A DNA stretch of 64,000 nt from Siphonodentalium dalli (Eukaryota > Mollusca > Scaphopoda > Gadilida > Siphonodentaliidae): positions 105,924,278-105,988,277 of the forward strand of contig CP136069.1 in the NCBI GenBank assembly GCA_032622095.1, given 5' to 3'. Position 1 is the first letter of the stretch. Each line of letters begins with the position of its first letter. The notes beneath the pieces were generated by a model. The model searched no databases. It worked only from the letters and a program-made list of their open reading frames with translations, and had not been told where the DNA came from. Below, in pieces: positions 45,801-57,976 of the stretch. The translations under genes were made by a program, and so were the position numbers.

Positions 45801-47842
45801 TATTTTTTGACATAAGCAAAGCATTTGACAAGGTTTGGCATGAAGGTCTAATTTACAAACTTCAATAGATAGGAATAAGCAAATATCTTATAAAGTGGTT
45901 CGAATCATACATATCAAACCGAGAACAACGCGTAGTGTTAGGATCATACTCCTCTAAGTGGGGAGGGGTCACAGCGGGAGTACCTCAAGGCTCTATACTA
46001 GGCCCCATTTTATTCCTGGTATACATCAACGATATTGTACCAAATATAGCATGCAATGTCCGTCTTTTTGCCGATGACACGTCCATTTCACTACGTATTG
46101 ATGACCCAATTATAGACTCAATCAAACTTCAGGATGACATTTCTCACCTAGAATCGTAGTCAAAACGATGGCTTGTGACATTTAACGGTACAAAAACCGA
46201 ATCCCTAACATGCACCAGAAAAAAGAAACTTATCGTACACCCAGTCCTACAAATGAATGAACAACAAATAAAGGAAGTTGAAGTGCATAAGCACCTAGGA
46301 GTTGTACTGAGCAAAGATGGTACATGGGGGGCGCATATCAATCAAATGGCGACCTCCGCGTGGAAATCAGTATCTTACCTCCGAAAATATCGATATAATC
46401 TGGATAGATCATCTCTACAAAAGTGTTATTTTACCCTGGTTAGACCCGTGTTAGAGTATGCTTGCGTTATTTGGGATGGCTGTACTAAGCAGGAGTCTGA
46501 CGAAATAGAGAAAATACAGTACGAAGCCGCGCGAATCATAACAGGTGCCACCAGATCGGTTAGTAATTCCACGTTATTAAAGGAAACTGGATGGGAAACT
46601 TTGAAAGCGCGACGAACTAAATATAAACTTAAACTATTCTACAAAATGATTAATGGCATGTCTCCTACATATCTGCAAAATCATGTTCCTCCCACGAATA
46701 TTGCAATATCCGGAATAAAAACCAGACAAGCAGACGCTCTCAGAATCCCCGAATTTTACTCAGAAACCCATAGACGCTCTTTCATCCCCTCGACAACAGA
46801 GCTGTGGAACAACCTCGATCATAGCGTAAATATGGAATCGTTAGCTTCGTTCACAAAGTCGTTAGAGACCAACCGAACTAAAATCCCCAAGCACTTTAAC
46901 TGCTCACATTCGCGCCATTCTCATATTCTACACGTAAGACTACGGTTGAATTGTAGTAACTTAAACTACCACAAATACGCGAATTTCCTAACTGACAACC
47001 CGTATTGTGTATGCGGTGATCTCGAGGACAGCGAACATTTTCTACTGCATTGTATAACATACTCTATACAGATAACCGCATTGTTAAATACGTTATCTGA
47101 AAAATGTGACCCAACAACAGAAATACTTCTACGTGGGTCATCCGACCTTTCATACGAAACCAATTCTATAATCGCCATAGAAGTTCAAAAGTACATAAAG
47201 AATACCAAACGTTTTTCTTAAATGACAATCCCACATACGAGTCTGGAAAAACAAAACAAAACAAAACAAAAAACAAACAAATGTGACTGATGATTGATAC
47301 GCCGCGAAGAAGAAAACACCACAAGGGTTGTCCGTGTATTGGGGTGTCCTCATCAACAGCAAACCATACCATTCCAAATGCTATACTTTCTTTTCCTCCC
47401 TAAAATCTATAATCTAATTTGATACATCCGTCATACGATTTCATACCTCTTTTCTATCTGAAACAAATCGCATTTCCTCTGTATCCTCACTAACACATTC
47501 AAGTTAATATTACGTTTATACTAACACCACCATCCTCCATAGTTCTACGTTAATACAAGACAACTGAAATATCCTATCGTCACCCCCCTTCCCACCACGC
47601 GTGCATATAATATAATCTCTTTCTCGACGAGCTTGTTATCAACACCTGATAACAAAGTCTCATCCTTTGATATTGGCTGCTCCCGCATGGTGGGATGGGG
47701 TAAATCATCCACGGAAACGACTCATATAAGCACATACGCTTGCTGTCGGATCCGATCCATGAAATCTTGATTCATCCTATATTTGTAATTGTATATATAA
47801 TGAAATTACATGGAATAAATACTGTTTAAACTAAAAAAAAAA
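42805..47842 (+). mobile_element. LINE 3, inserted into LINE 2
   Basis: LINE 2's reverse transcriptase stops at '...KKW' near 42804 and resumes at 'KKWLVKFNPLKTEA' near 47840. The duplicated target is AAAAAAATGG (42795-42804 and 47836-47845), and the insert ends in an A run (47833-47842), as expected for target-primed reverse transcription. The ~5.04-kb element has a long 5' region (42805-43942) with no recognisable ORF1, one long ORF2 and a ~620-bp 3' UTR containing an AAAAC microsatellite near 47250. It is younger than LINE 2 by nesting and by its milder decay. Confidence 0.88.
43943..47221 (+). pseudogene. LINE 3 ORF2: 2A-like, APE, RT, zinc-knuckle C-terminus; two TAG stops
   Basis: One continuous frame of 1,092 codons is interrupted only by TAG at 45866-45868 and TAG at 46157-46159. 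Near the N-terminus is a 2A-like GDISPNPGP (residues 35-43 from a non-ATG start; the true start is uncertain). The endonuclease has 'LNIQSI', 'TESWL', 'GFFYRPP', 'CGDLNE' and 'IRYHVPV'. The RT has 'KASGPDRISP', 'NYRPISLLN', 'FFDISKAFDKVWH', 'GVPQGSILGP' and 'FADDTS'. The C-terminus carries a CxC-x7-H-x4-C knuckle ('CVCGDLEDSEHFLLHC') typical of Jockey/CR1-group elements. With no frameshift and only two amber codons, it is nearly intact. Confidence 0.9.
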
Positions 47843-48859
47843 TGGCTTGTAAAATTTAATCCCCTCAAAACTGAAGCTTTAATGATATCAAAGAAATCTA
47901 CAAATATAGTTCACCACCCCTAATCATGGCTGATTCTCACGTAACTGAAGTAGAAAATCACAAACATATTGGTCTCACTTTTGACAACATCGGTTCATGG
48001 GAAACTCACATAAGTAACATAACCGATAGGGCATGGAAAAAGGTTAATATGATTAGGAAGCACAAATTCAGACTGAGCAGAAAGACCCTTGAAAATATAT
48101 ATCTTGCTTTTGTTAGCACCACTCTTGAATATGCATCACCAGTATGGGATAACATACCAAAATATAGAGCGATTATATCGAAGATGTTCAGTATGAAATG
48201 GCACGAATTGTCACTGGGGCCACGAGAAGTACCAGCGATCGCAACTTACTATTAGAAACCGGCTGGGAAACAATTGCCTCACGTAGAACAAAACAGAAAA
48301 TGATACAATTTTTCAAAATGACTAGTAACCAAGCTCCGTCTTATCTATCAAACATGATTCCTCCCGATTCCACTTCATCTGGTTACAATTTTAGGCATGT
48401 TAGTATCCACCCGCCTGGCAGCAACAGAGACATTACATGAATACTTTTCTGCCTTCGGCTACACGAGCATGGAATAGTTTATCGAATTCAATAAAATCGT
48501 CAAACACACTCGAAGAATTTAAGCGTAAACTAAACATTGACCGTGCGAAAATTACAAATTTTTATCTTCAGTGTTATTCCAGGAAAGCCCAAATATATCA
48601 TACTCGTATCAAATTAGGTTGCAGCAACCTGAACCGTGACCTTGTTATTAATCACTTGAAAGAATCACCACTGTGTCAATGCGGTAGTTTTGAAACTGAA
48701 TCAGCTCACCATTTCTTCTTTCAGTGCCCCCTTTACGCCAGAATTAGATCAGAACTTCTAAGTAACTTACCAGTAAGTACAAGAAAACTAAGATGCATGC
48801 AATCAATCAAATCTATATATCCCGTCTGCTTTACCCCAACTGATATTTTTCTCACTTGA
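47843..48859 (+). pseudogene. LINE 2 ORF2, 3' part (thumb and C-terminus, frameshifted)
   Basis: This continues LINE 2 after the LINE 3 insertion: 'KFNPLKTEALMIS', then from 47926 'EVENHKHIGLTFDN' and 'STTLEYASPVWDN'. A frameshift near 48200 leads to 'ARIVTGATRSTSDRNLLLETGWE', and a second near 48437 leads to 'FLPSATRAWNSL'. The end has 'CQCGSFETESAHHFFFQC', the same zinc knuckle as in LINE 3. The 3' UTR seems to run to the AATAAA-containing tail near 48985. The decay matches its 5' half. Confidence 0.85.
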
Positions 48860-48989
48860 GGTAACATTTATTCCACGAGGAGAGGACTTTAAAAAAGCAT
48901 TTTGCTTGTTGTCCAATCCTCTTCATAAATCTATATATTTCTACATGTATATTATGTGTATGTCATATGTTTGATTTTTTTTAAATAAA

Positions 48990-49440
48990 TATTGTTTACA
49001 CATAAATATTGATACGCATATTTACTGCACAGATGCTCGGCGTTTGGTAACATCTTCATATGTGGCGTTAACATCTTTCTGGGCCGACTGTGGTCCATCC
49101 ATATCGCGCGTATATTGAGAACGACACTGATTTTATAAATTCTGTTCAATCCTATGCTTCATTGACATATTCAACTAGAATGCACTCAGAGAGATGCCAA
49201 CGTGCGCAAAAATGTAATAAACAATAATTAAAAAAATAGTTTCACTGTATTTTACTTAATTTATTTAATTTAATTTAATGTTAGCAAAAAAAAGACAATT
49301 ACCATTTCTCATTTCATCACAGATAAAAGGCAATTTACTATATTAATCATTTAAGTAATTAAAACCAATTCCATGTTGCCGAAAGGATGAGACTTTAATA
49401 TCGATTACATTTTTTTCAGCGGCATATTTTGATTTTCATT
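48990..49440. other. Unassigned DNA after LINE 2
   Basis: AT-rich, with no gene recognised. A TTTAATT-type simple repeat lies near 49255-49280. Confidence 0.5.
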
Positions 49441-50100
49441 TTCCGATAGTCAAAGTTGACCAAAGGAGCAATTATCAGGGGGGGGGGGGTCGTATGGCAT
49501 TTTTTCCCTTTCGATCATTTTTTGTACCCACCCACCCCCACCGCCAATTTTTTTTCCGTTTTCGGCAGTTTTTTCCGACCATTTTTTGACACTAAAACAG
49601 AGATTTGCGGGGGAAAATTCACTGTAAACAGCTGTATATGAACTTCTGTGCATACTATTTATCATGGATGTTAACATGGACATGTAAATAGGAATGAGTC
49701 ATTTTGAAGTCATTCGGCCAAAAAAACATGGCCGCCAGCGGCCATCTTGGATTTCAAAATTTGCAACAAAATACAACACGATAACTGCCTGCAGTTTACC
49801 AGTTAGAATTACATTATATCTCTCATTCAAAGTGGTTTTGAAGCCCAACTCATTGCCAAAACACTAAAAAACAAGCAGGAATTTTTTTTTTAGTTCCGGA
49901 AAAAATTGCTTGTTGGTGGCCACCCACCCACCCCGGCATACGTGCCGGAATTTTTTTTTCACCCCCCCCCCCCCTTTGCAATTATAAGAAATAATTAGTA
50001 CTATTTTTGTAAATATTGATAGCAGCCAATATGCAACAATAAATATCAATAATTAATCAATAATTAATCAATAACGATCATTTTATGTAATAATAAACTC
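49441..50100. repeat. Homopolymer-rich low-complexity region
   Basis: Runs of G (near 49478), T (49550, 49890, 49953) and C (near 49962) are separated by 'cccacccaccccc' tracts, with a 'gccgccagcggccatcttgg' palindromic patch near 49730. The open frames here are translations of these runs. Homopolymers of this kind are also where assembly errors are likely. Confidence 0.6.
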
Positions 50101-51390
50101 TTCAAACGGTGTTTGTGTTAACAAATGCGTTTTGTTTTGTGTTACGTCATTCGTCGTATTTGACCCGGAACTCTGCTGAAGGTTAGGCTATTCAGCCTAT
50201 TGCGTCGAATTACGAAATCGCGTTTTGAATGTCTCTCTTTTCTCGCACGATAAAAAGAGGTCTTCGCACGAACCAAAAATGATAAAACTTCCCAATTATA
50301 AGTGAAAATACCCAAATGAAGGAGTCTATGTAGGTCCCGAAGGAGTCTATAGACTCTTTGATGTAGATCGATGGAGAAAATGTAGGTCGATCTATTTTTG
50401 TCATAACTCTGACGAATTTTGACCTGGGAGAAAAAATCGAAATCGAGGCCAACTACGAGCATGCCAGTTTTAAATATAGAAACAGGGAATCCTGACAAAT
50501 GGCGATATCGGCGACAAACAAATAATCGAAAACAACACATAAAATAAACATAGCAAAAACGCGGCACAGTAAAAATGTCAGAACGCCACGAGGTTTTACG
50601 TCGTTTTTGGTGACGTCATGGAGTGTGACACCAAGCTACCAAGCTACGAATCTGTCTGATCGCCATACTGTTGCGCGAGCGCACGTAACTATATACCGGC
50701 ATTTGTGTTGGCAGCGTGGACATCCAGGAACTATACAAGTGGTGGATGTTCTCGAAAATTTGAGTGAGCAAAAGCAAAAACACTATTGAAAAAATATTAA
50801 ATGGTTTGATCTGGGAAAACTGATTGACAGCGGGTGGATAAATACTCCTGCTTCGTGTGGAAATGCGCATGCGTTGTTCGTTGTCTGTTTTATGATGAGA
50901 AACAAACATATCCCCATATCATATACGTGAAAATGACTTTCCCATATTCTCGGTTTTGGCGATACCCTCGGTTTTGGCGATACCACGTACACGGGGGTGA
51001 ATATGTTGTTTGTATATGTGCACACTCCACAGTACCACAGTACAAGAAAACTAAGATGCATGCATCAGGTCGGCCGTGAACTATCTATACCATAGAATTG
51101 TTGTAGCTATCGATTATACATTTTGGAACACCTGTCTGTATGTATGTGTGTATGCATGAATGCATGTGTGTATGTGTTATAGACTCTAACACTGCTCGAC
51201 TGATCCGACTCGGATTTGGTATTTAACGTGTCAACTTGACCTCGCTCATAGGCATGTTTCTGGACCTTGACCGATCCGACTAAAAATTTGTGTGTAGGAC
51301 TACTTCGATCCCGGGAGCAATATGGACGGGTCCAATTTCACGTGGGACCATGTTCTCGAACGTGCTGATGTAGGCATGTTTCTGGACTAT
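50101..51390. other. Unassigned DNA, no gene recognised
   Basis: No defensible coding region. Points of interest are a perfect TGACGTCA in 'ggtgacgtcatggagtg' near 50610 (the same 17-mer occurs near 32410 in the right-arm insert), a 'ctcggttttggcgatacc' direct repeat near 50950-50985, and a 'tgtatgtgtgtatgcatg' simple repeat near 51135-51175. Confidence 0.5.
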
Positions 51391-51396
51391 TTGGAC

Positions 51397-51740
51397 GGGT
51401 CAAATCTTGATCCCGACCTGACTTTGACATTCAAAAAGATCAATTCAAGGTCAAATCTGGTAAAACGGAAGTATTTCAACGAAATATAATACCTACTGTT
51501 ACTTTTGTCCCAGGAGTGTTTCGGGTGGGTCAAATTATGACCCTGACCTGATCTTGACATTCAAAATTGTCAATTCAAGGTCAAATCGGGTAAAGCCGGG
51601 CGGATTTCGACGGGTACTTTTGTCGTGACTTTTGTCCGGGGAGTGTTTTGGGCGGGTCAAATCGTGACCCGACATGACGTTCACCTTTAAAATGGTCAAT
51701 TCAAGGTTAAATCGCGCAATTCTCCGAAAATCAGAGGGGA
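51397..51740 (+). repeat. Three-copy ~128-bp tandem repeat
   Basis: Units start at 51397, 51527 and 51654 with 'gggtcaaat', followed by 'ga(t)ccc(t)gac(c)tga', 'ttgacattcaaaa' and 'gtcaattcaaggt(c/t)aaatc'. Spacings are 130 and 127 bp with substantial divergence. 'aggcatgttt' blocks at 51250 and 51371 hint at an older, longer array to the left. Confidence 0.7.
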
Positions 51741-51939
51741 ACATCCCGGACGAAGTAGGGTCCACCAGCTACTATTATATATTTCTAGATTTAGTTACAA
51801 ACTAAATACTTGTATATTGTACAAAGAAATGTTTGACAAATATATCTGTATCAATATTACCATACGGGTCATTAAAATAGATACGACGAAACAAATTTTG
51901 AAGGGTGCATGGTATCAGGTAAATTTTTATATTTCAAAT

Positions 51940-53330
51940 GATGACAGGAATGCGGAAAGTTGAAGTACCTACGTAATACTGGCTATCCGAATGAAGAGAT
52001 ATATATGTATATAAAAACCAAAATAGAAGATGAATGCTGGCGACAATGTATTCCAAAAAAATTCAAAGCATTCGATAGCTCCCATCTAGTTGTCAGCCCG
52101 AAGATCAATATAAAGTGTGGTGACTATCAGATGAGGGATATGACTGTACAGTTGCTAAACAATTCAGTCACGCAAAAGAGGATCCAACAGTAAGATACCA
52201 AATTGCTGCCTGTGGTAATGTTTTTTAACGAAATTCGGGAAAATTAGATTACTCTCACCCTGGTTATCCAGAAGATCATTGTGGAATCTGGTGACGATCG
52301 GACAAGGGGTGTCGTCTGTAGGATCAACCAAATTATTTAGCCATAAAAATAGTAAAATTTAAGATCACCGCTGGCAGTGATGTCTTCACAAGGACAGCTT
52401 GAGAACAAAACATGGCTCACATCTAGCGGTGACCCAAACTATCCACATGAGAAAAAGTTCTCCAATAAAAGCTGGCTGCAGGGTGCGCCAATTGATTCAA
52501 ATTCGAAATTTAACAGGGTGTACTGCTTGTGGCCATGTTTTCCCCGCAAATTTGATAGACTGATGGACAAAACCACTGAATCCGTTGAATCAATATACAT
52601 GTATACATGGATTAATTTATATGCATTGTTATACACAGTACTGGTATATAAAGGTACTGAAAATAACAATATTACTAGTATACACAAAATAAACCATATA
52701 TCATGGCTATGGGTTCTAATATCCGAATATGACAGCTGATAACTTGGTGTGAATTGAAGAGTGGTGGTGTCTCAAGCATATCTAACCCTCCACGTTAGAA
52801 ACATGCCATTAAATGTCATAAGTATAATCTAGCTTGAGTACAGAAGTTATCCATAAAACCCCCCTTAATTCAACCAGGTCCTCGCGCGATGTATGGTCGA
52901 TCACATGATGATCTAGGGGGGATTAGAATTGTTGTATAAAAACAGCACTGCATGTAAATATAAAATAAAATAGTGCTACATCTTATTACAGATTATTGCC
53001 ATATATAATCAGTGACTATACAGACAGTCTGACAAAATAAAGTTTCAGTGACACTCTATCCGAAGAGGGGAATAATTCCATCTGTTACAGTCAATGGAGC
53101 AATTATGAATCTGGAAAGGTGAAATTTCTAAGTAATACTAGATATCGACATGACGCGATAACATATAACTTAAATGCAATATGGCCGCTGGCGACCATTT
53201 TTTCCTATAAAATTAAAAAAAAAATTGATAGCTCTCATCTGATAGATCAATATCAAGATAAATATGAAGTTTAGTGATGATCGGATGAGTGAAGTGGACT
53301 GTGCTAAACGGTTTAGTAATGCTTAAAAAG
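51940..53330 (-). repeat. Dispersed repeat family, minus orientation
   Basis: '(c)tcccatcta', 'cgaagatcaatat(a/t)aa', 'gtgactatcagatgaggg' and 'gttacagtcaatggagc' appear here in the reverse orientation of the same phrases at 60480-61440. At least three diverged units are visible (near 52080, 52260 and 53240). The open frames 51960-52193 and 52377-52739 lie in this repeat and show no motif. The stretch 52740-53050 is unassigned. Confidence 0.55.
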
Positions 53331-53640
53331 ATTTTTACCTTAATATTTTTATGTTCACTTTATAAACTTCACTGAGTCATCTTTGTCATCTATTGAGTTT
53401 GATATCTTTTGTTAACAGTTTATAAATCATGTATGTCTCATGTTTGTTATTTTAATTTATGTGTTTATTATCATTAAATAAAGTTGCATTCCTTAAAAAG
53501 ATTCTTACCTCAATGTTTTTATGTTCACTTTATAAACTCCACTGAGTCATCTTTGTCATGTATTGAATTTGATATCTTTTGTTAACAGTTTATAAATTAT
53601 GTATGTCTCGTGTTCGTTATTATATTATATACACTTTATA
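53323..53640 (+). repeat. Two-copy 171-bp tandem duplication
   Basis: Units begin at 53323 and 53494 ('ttaaaaagatt(t/c)ttacct') and remain similar through 'gttcactttataaact', 'gatatcttttgttaacag' and 'tgtatgtctc'. The first unit is followed by 'attaaataaagttgcattcc', a plausible polyadenylation context but without a gene. Confidence 0.75.
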
Positions 53641-54361
53641 GTGTGTTTCAGAACGAAAACAAAATGAATAAAATCAACAAATTTGTAAATTTAAAAACAA
53701 TTCAAACGTTGTTGTATTCCATGTCCCAGCCCGGACATATACACCAAATTTCAATAATATTCATTGAGAAACAACGGACCAAACGCCATATAACACCCCG
53801 TATGCATCTTTTATTCCGAGTTGGCCTTTTATTCCGAGTTGGCACGCGCCGATTGGGCGAGTTAGCCCATGGGGCGAGTACGCCGATTCCGACACCTTTT
53901 CTATTTGCAGCAGGTTAAGTTTACGCGTAATTTAATTTACAAAGTTCCCCAATTGGTATCGTAAATAGAGCGACCTTATTTGACAGAGAATGCCTCTGTT
54001 ATTGATTATAAAGTTGCTATACATTAAAAACGACAATTCACATGCTCGTTCAAGCGCAGTAGTCTATTTCCCCCATGTTAAAGGACATCCACAAATACTA
54101 AATAACGCTAACTTACTGCCGAATGTTTTACACGACAACTGTTAACATATTTGGGCTGAATTCATCTGACGCGTTATTATTCTTCAAAATAAACAACAAA
54201 ACCATCGTTACTTGGAAATGTAGTTTGGGCTAACATTTACATAAATCCTCCACATCATTATTCCGACACACACGTCAGATGAAAAACTCACATGAAGTAA
54301 CCGGCCAAATTGGCCGAAATGAGACTATGAGTATCCAATAGCCATCCATATGGATGTAAAG
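53641..54361. other. Unassigned DNA, no gene recognised
   Basis: The open frame 53610-53918 has a local 'LLFRVG' duplication made by a 15-16-bp direct repeat ('ttattccgagttggc' near 53812 and 53828), but no domain. Nothing else is supportable. Confidence 0.4.
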
Positions 54362-54454
54362 GATAATGACCTCGTGGAGTGTCTGAGGCCAAATAATCAC
54401 TCTTAAAAAAGCCGGGTCATTATTTTGTCTCAGACACTCCACGAGGTCATTATC
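54362..54454. repeat. Hairpin with perfect 26-bp arms
   Basis: GATAATGACCTCGTGGAGTG at 54362 and its mirror ending at 54454 form exact 26-bp arms around a 41-nt loop. The loop contains 'gggtcattattttg', and 'ggtcattatttt' recurs near 55658 ('gtggtcattattttg'). This is a small foldback element or a structured RNA hairpin; no target duplication was identified. Confidence 0.8.
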
Positions 54455-56084
54455 TGACTTAAAACCCACACACCCATGTGCACACCATATACGAATGTGT
54501 ATTAATATATAAGCTGAATGTTCATGTTGGCCAATGTGCCGCTTTGTTGAACGGCCATTAAAACCTACAATCCAATCATGTTATTGGTTTGGCCTATACA
54601 TCGCTGACTTGATAGCGAGCGGTTGGCAACTGTGCGTGTGATATCTTAACACAAGCTGCAGTCGTCACATTTCAGCTTGGGCTGAATGCAAGTTATCATT
54701 AATCACGAAAAAGTATCGTATTGTTCGTCACCTCATATGCTTACTTATGGACTGGCTTCCCCATTCAGAATCCAGACCCGCAAGTTAAAAGAGTCATGCT
54801 ATCGTGTTACAGTATGCATGTGAGATAAAGTTTTTCATTTTTATCTATTTCAGCCTTTTTTCTTATATGATTTCATATTCAATCGTTATTTGTTGAGCGA
54901 TTACTAGCTTGGTTAAAGAAGGGACGTGGTTACATGGTTTTCGAAGATTCAAGCTTCGAAGTTTCAATTGCACCCCCTCCATTTTGCATACTGTCCTGCA
55001 TCCCTTTTCCGGTTATCAACTTAGCATTCTTCTACTGGAATTCTTGTTTTCTATAATATGACTGTGGGGTGGGGGTTGGTTGGTCAAACTTATCATACAT
55101 GACGATCTGTTTCATCTAAGGTTTCTATGTACATATACGAACTTTATTTTGCTTGGCAATCAACATGTTATATTTAAATATTGATGTGGAAATGTAGTCT
55201 CTGTTTGGGTATGTCCAACTAGGAATTTGCAACTGCATTTGTAACCAAACAATATCTGAAAAATTATATTTGTGCTGCAAGTATACAACTGGTATACCTC
55301 AAGCTTTCCAATTGTTGTATATATATATCTTGCCAAACATCCGCTATGGTGGTAATTTTTCCAAATTATGACACTTTTAGTACAAATTTTCAGCAAATGT
55401 AAGAATTATTTTAATTTTAACATTAGATAAATGTAAACTTATTGTTATTTAAACAATTGATGTGTCATTGACTCATTGATATTTCCAACTATTGAACATT
55501 TTGATAAAAGTTTCGCGCGAAACCATCTCAATCCACTGTCCTTGTCTGACATTTTTCGCAAATTTGGAATTCAGTTCAGCATCACAATAATTCAAGTAGT
55601 ACCCATCAGCATAAAAGCAGGACCACTTAACCAGGAGTGTTTATTCCTCTCCGAGGTGGTCATTATTTTGCTGGTCATTATTTAGATAATTAATCTGGTC
55701 GATAAACTCAAATTTTAGGGTCAACCTAGAAAAAATTCGCACTAAGTTGGTTTTTATACCATTTTGAAGAGGAAGCTCTCCTCTATAACATATCCAAAAT
55801 CCGCTAAAATCCGCTTTGAGCATTTTTTGTAATTCAAGATGGCGTCCAAGATGGCTGCCATTTTCCTATAAATCAGCTTGATGCGATTATAGTGAGAACA
55901 TCTTGTCATATGTATACACATGTATACATTTTTGTGAAGCTATGACACTATCTTCATGTGACAAAATTGGAACTCCCCGTCCAAGATGGCCGCCAAAATG
56001 GCGACCGGTGGTGGAATTTTTACGTTTGTTTATGTTTACCCATACCATAGTATGGTAAACATAATGTCGAGGTCCGGATTGACC
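54455..56084. other. Unassigned DNA, no gene recognised
   Basis: No credible ORF. Two CAAGATGG(C) clusters occur, 'caagatggcgtccaagatggctgcca' near 55837 and 'ccaagatggccgccaaaatggc' near 55981, resembling the phrases of the higher-order repeat in the giant element. Confidence 0.45.
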
Positions 56085-56945
56085 ACTCGTCGTGTGTCCG
56101 TCTGTCCGTCCGTCTGTCCGTCTGTCTGTCTGTCCGTGGACACTTTACGCATGGTGCGATAACTCAAAAAATTTCTATCCGATCGGAACCAAATTTTGTA
56201 TTTGAGTTTCTCAGACCAAAATACAGATCGAGTTCAAATATGGGTTTGATCTGAATTTTTTTTTACGGAGTTATGGCCCTTTTTCGACCTCAAATTCACG
56301 CATGCTGTCATAACTCGAACAATTTTTATCTGATCGGAACCAAATTTGGTATGCGAGTATCAGAGCTCAAAATACAGATATGGGTTTGATCCGATTTATT
56401 TTAAAGGAGTTATGACCCTTTTCTCAAAAATAAAATAAAAAATCCGATGCTAAAACCGAAGTATATTTTGTCCGATTGTGTTCATATTTGATATGTAGGT
56501 TTATGATGACATGCCCCTCATCTGTATAGTTTTTGGTATTGATCGGTTAAGAAATTATTAACACTTGCATCCACACATAGCCATGAGCTACTAGTATCCG
56601 ATGCTGTAACCTAAGTATTTTTGGTCCGATTGTGTTCATATTTGATATGTATGTTAATAGTGACACACCCCTTGCCTGTATAGTTTTTGGTATCGATTGG
56701 TTGATCAGTTTAGAAAATAATTAACCCTTCACACACATGTTATCCGATTCAATAAGTTGAACATATTTCTTCTGAACTGCCTCATATTTCTTACCTAGAT
56801 CTTTTTTTTAGCACGTTCTTCATCTGTATGGTTTTTGGTATTGTTTAATTAACCCTTTACTCTCTTGTTTTCACTTAGAATTCATGCAACCTGCTATGAC
56901 TCAAATATTTTCATCTGATCGACACCAAATTTGGTATATGAATTT

Positions 56946-57976
56946 TAGGCCCCTGCGAAGCTTCGAGATTCGATTCGATTCGCGAATCGGTCGTCCTGAT
57001 TAGATTCGATTCGATTTGACTATCCGATTCGAGTATTTTCGAATCATTCATGATCAGACATCATATATAGGCAATCAACTCATTCAACTGTCATAACCCG
57101 ATGAAAACAACCCAATTGTTATGCCCTATAAACAAAGAAATAATCGTGCGGCTCGACATCGATATCAAACGGATCGCCGCGTCGACCAATAATCTATAAA
57201 TAGAACCAAAGTAGGTAATGTCGTAATGACTATTGAAGTGACGTAATTGGGAATTCCCGAGGCGCGTGTTTACAAAATAATACAAAACCAAAATGGCTGA
57301 GTTTCGTTGCCTGTTCAATTTATTAAAAGGCGAGAACAAATATGCGTGTAAGCACTGCACCACGCTTTTGTCTGTTCAACCCACGGGTACAACAACACAC
57401 CTTAGGCTGCATGTCCAGCAGAAGCACCCCGCTCTGTTCGAGAGAACGACAGAGACGGAAAATTCAAAAAAGCCTAAAGTTGAACTTCCAGAAAATTCGC
57501 AAGTAGGTGATCATGATTCTGCACCCAAGAAACAGTCCACGATGGGCCAACATTTCGTCCCCAAACGCATAATTATGCCAGACACAAAAAAACAGTTTAA
57601 TGCAGCCCTTCTAACATTTGTTGTCGTTGATGGGAGACCTTTTGAGTCTGTATCGTAACGTTGTTGATTTTTTTATCGAAAAGTATGACTATTTTGCGCG
57701 ATGGTTAACGCCGATGTTTGAACCGGAGCCATGTAAATGACTAAAATAGTACATTATATTCTTAATAAGAAATGAAAATAATACACACGTCGAGTTGTTT
57801 ATGATTTACACGAATCTAATGGTGTTTGTTCAACTTTTCTCCGGTACAATCATGTTAAATTTCGATGTCTGCGAAAGGTGTAGATTCGATTTGAGACTCG
57901 ATTCTATTCGCGAATCATTCTCGTGATTCGATTCGAGATTCGATTCGAAAGGAAATCCCCGATTCGCAGGGCCCTA
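56946..57976 (+). mobile_element. 1,031-bp hAT-family derivative
   Basis: Terminal inverted repeats TAGGCCCCTGCGAA and TAGGGCCCTGCGAA (read inward) are followed by stretches of 'gattcgattcg' in both subterminal regions. The flanking duplication is exactly 8 bp, ATGAATTT (56938-56945 and 57977-57984), and the disrupted host repeat reads through once it is removed. An 8-bp duplication and a (C/T)AGGG start are hAT hallmarks. The element keeps only the N-terminal end of a transposase gene, so it is an internal-deletion derivative mobilised, if at all, in trans. Confidence 0.92.
57293..57658 (+). CDS. BED zinc-finger N-terminal fragment of a hAT transposase
   Basis: A 121-aa open frame with an ATG start. 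The BED finger spans about residues 1-50: Cys19-x2-Cys22, then His40-x4-His45 ('HLRLHVQQKH'), preceded by an aromatic-rich start. A low-complexity linker rich in Lys, Glu and Pro follows. The C-terminus, 'FNAALLTFVVVDGRPFESVS' (about 102-121), matches the segment that opens the hAT catalytic region in ZBED-type transposases, and the frame then stops. The RNase H-like core and dimerisation domain are absent. The product could bind the element's own ends (in full-length hATs the BED finger does this) and might act as a repressor; that is inference. It may equally be a relic that happens to be open. Confidence 0.8.
   Translation: MAEFRCLFNLLKGENKYACKHCTTLLSVQPTGTTTHLRLHVQQKHPALFERTTETENSKKPKVELPENSQVGDHDSAPKKQSTMGQHFVPKRIIMPDTKKQFNAALLTFVVVDGRPFESVS

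Noticed and set aside
57091..57363. Minus-strand 90-aa ORF in the hAT element
   Set aside because: It overlaps the BED-finger ORF on the opposite strand and has no motif.
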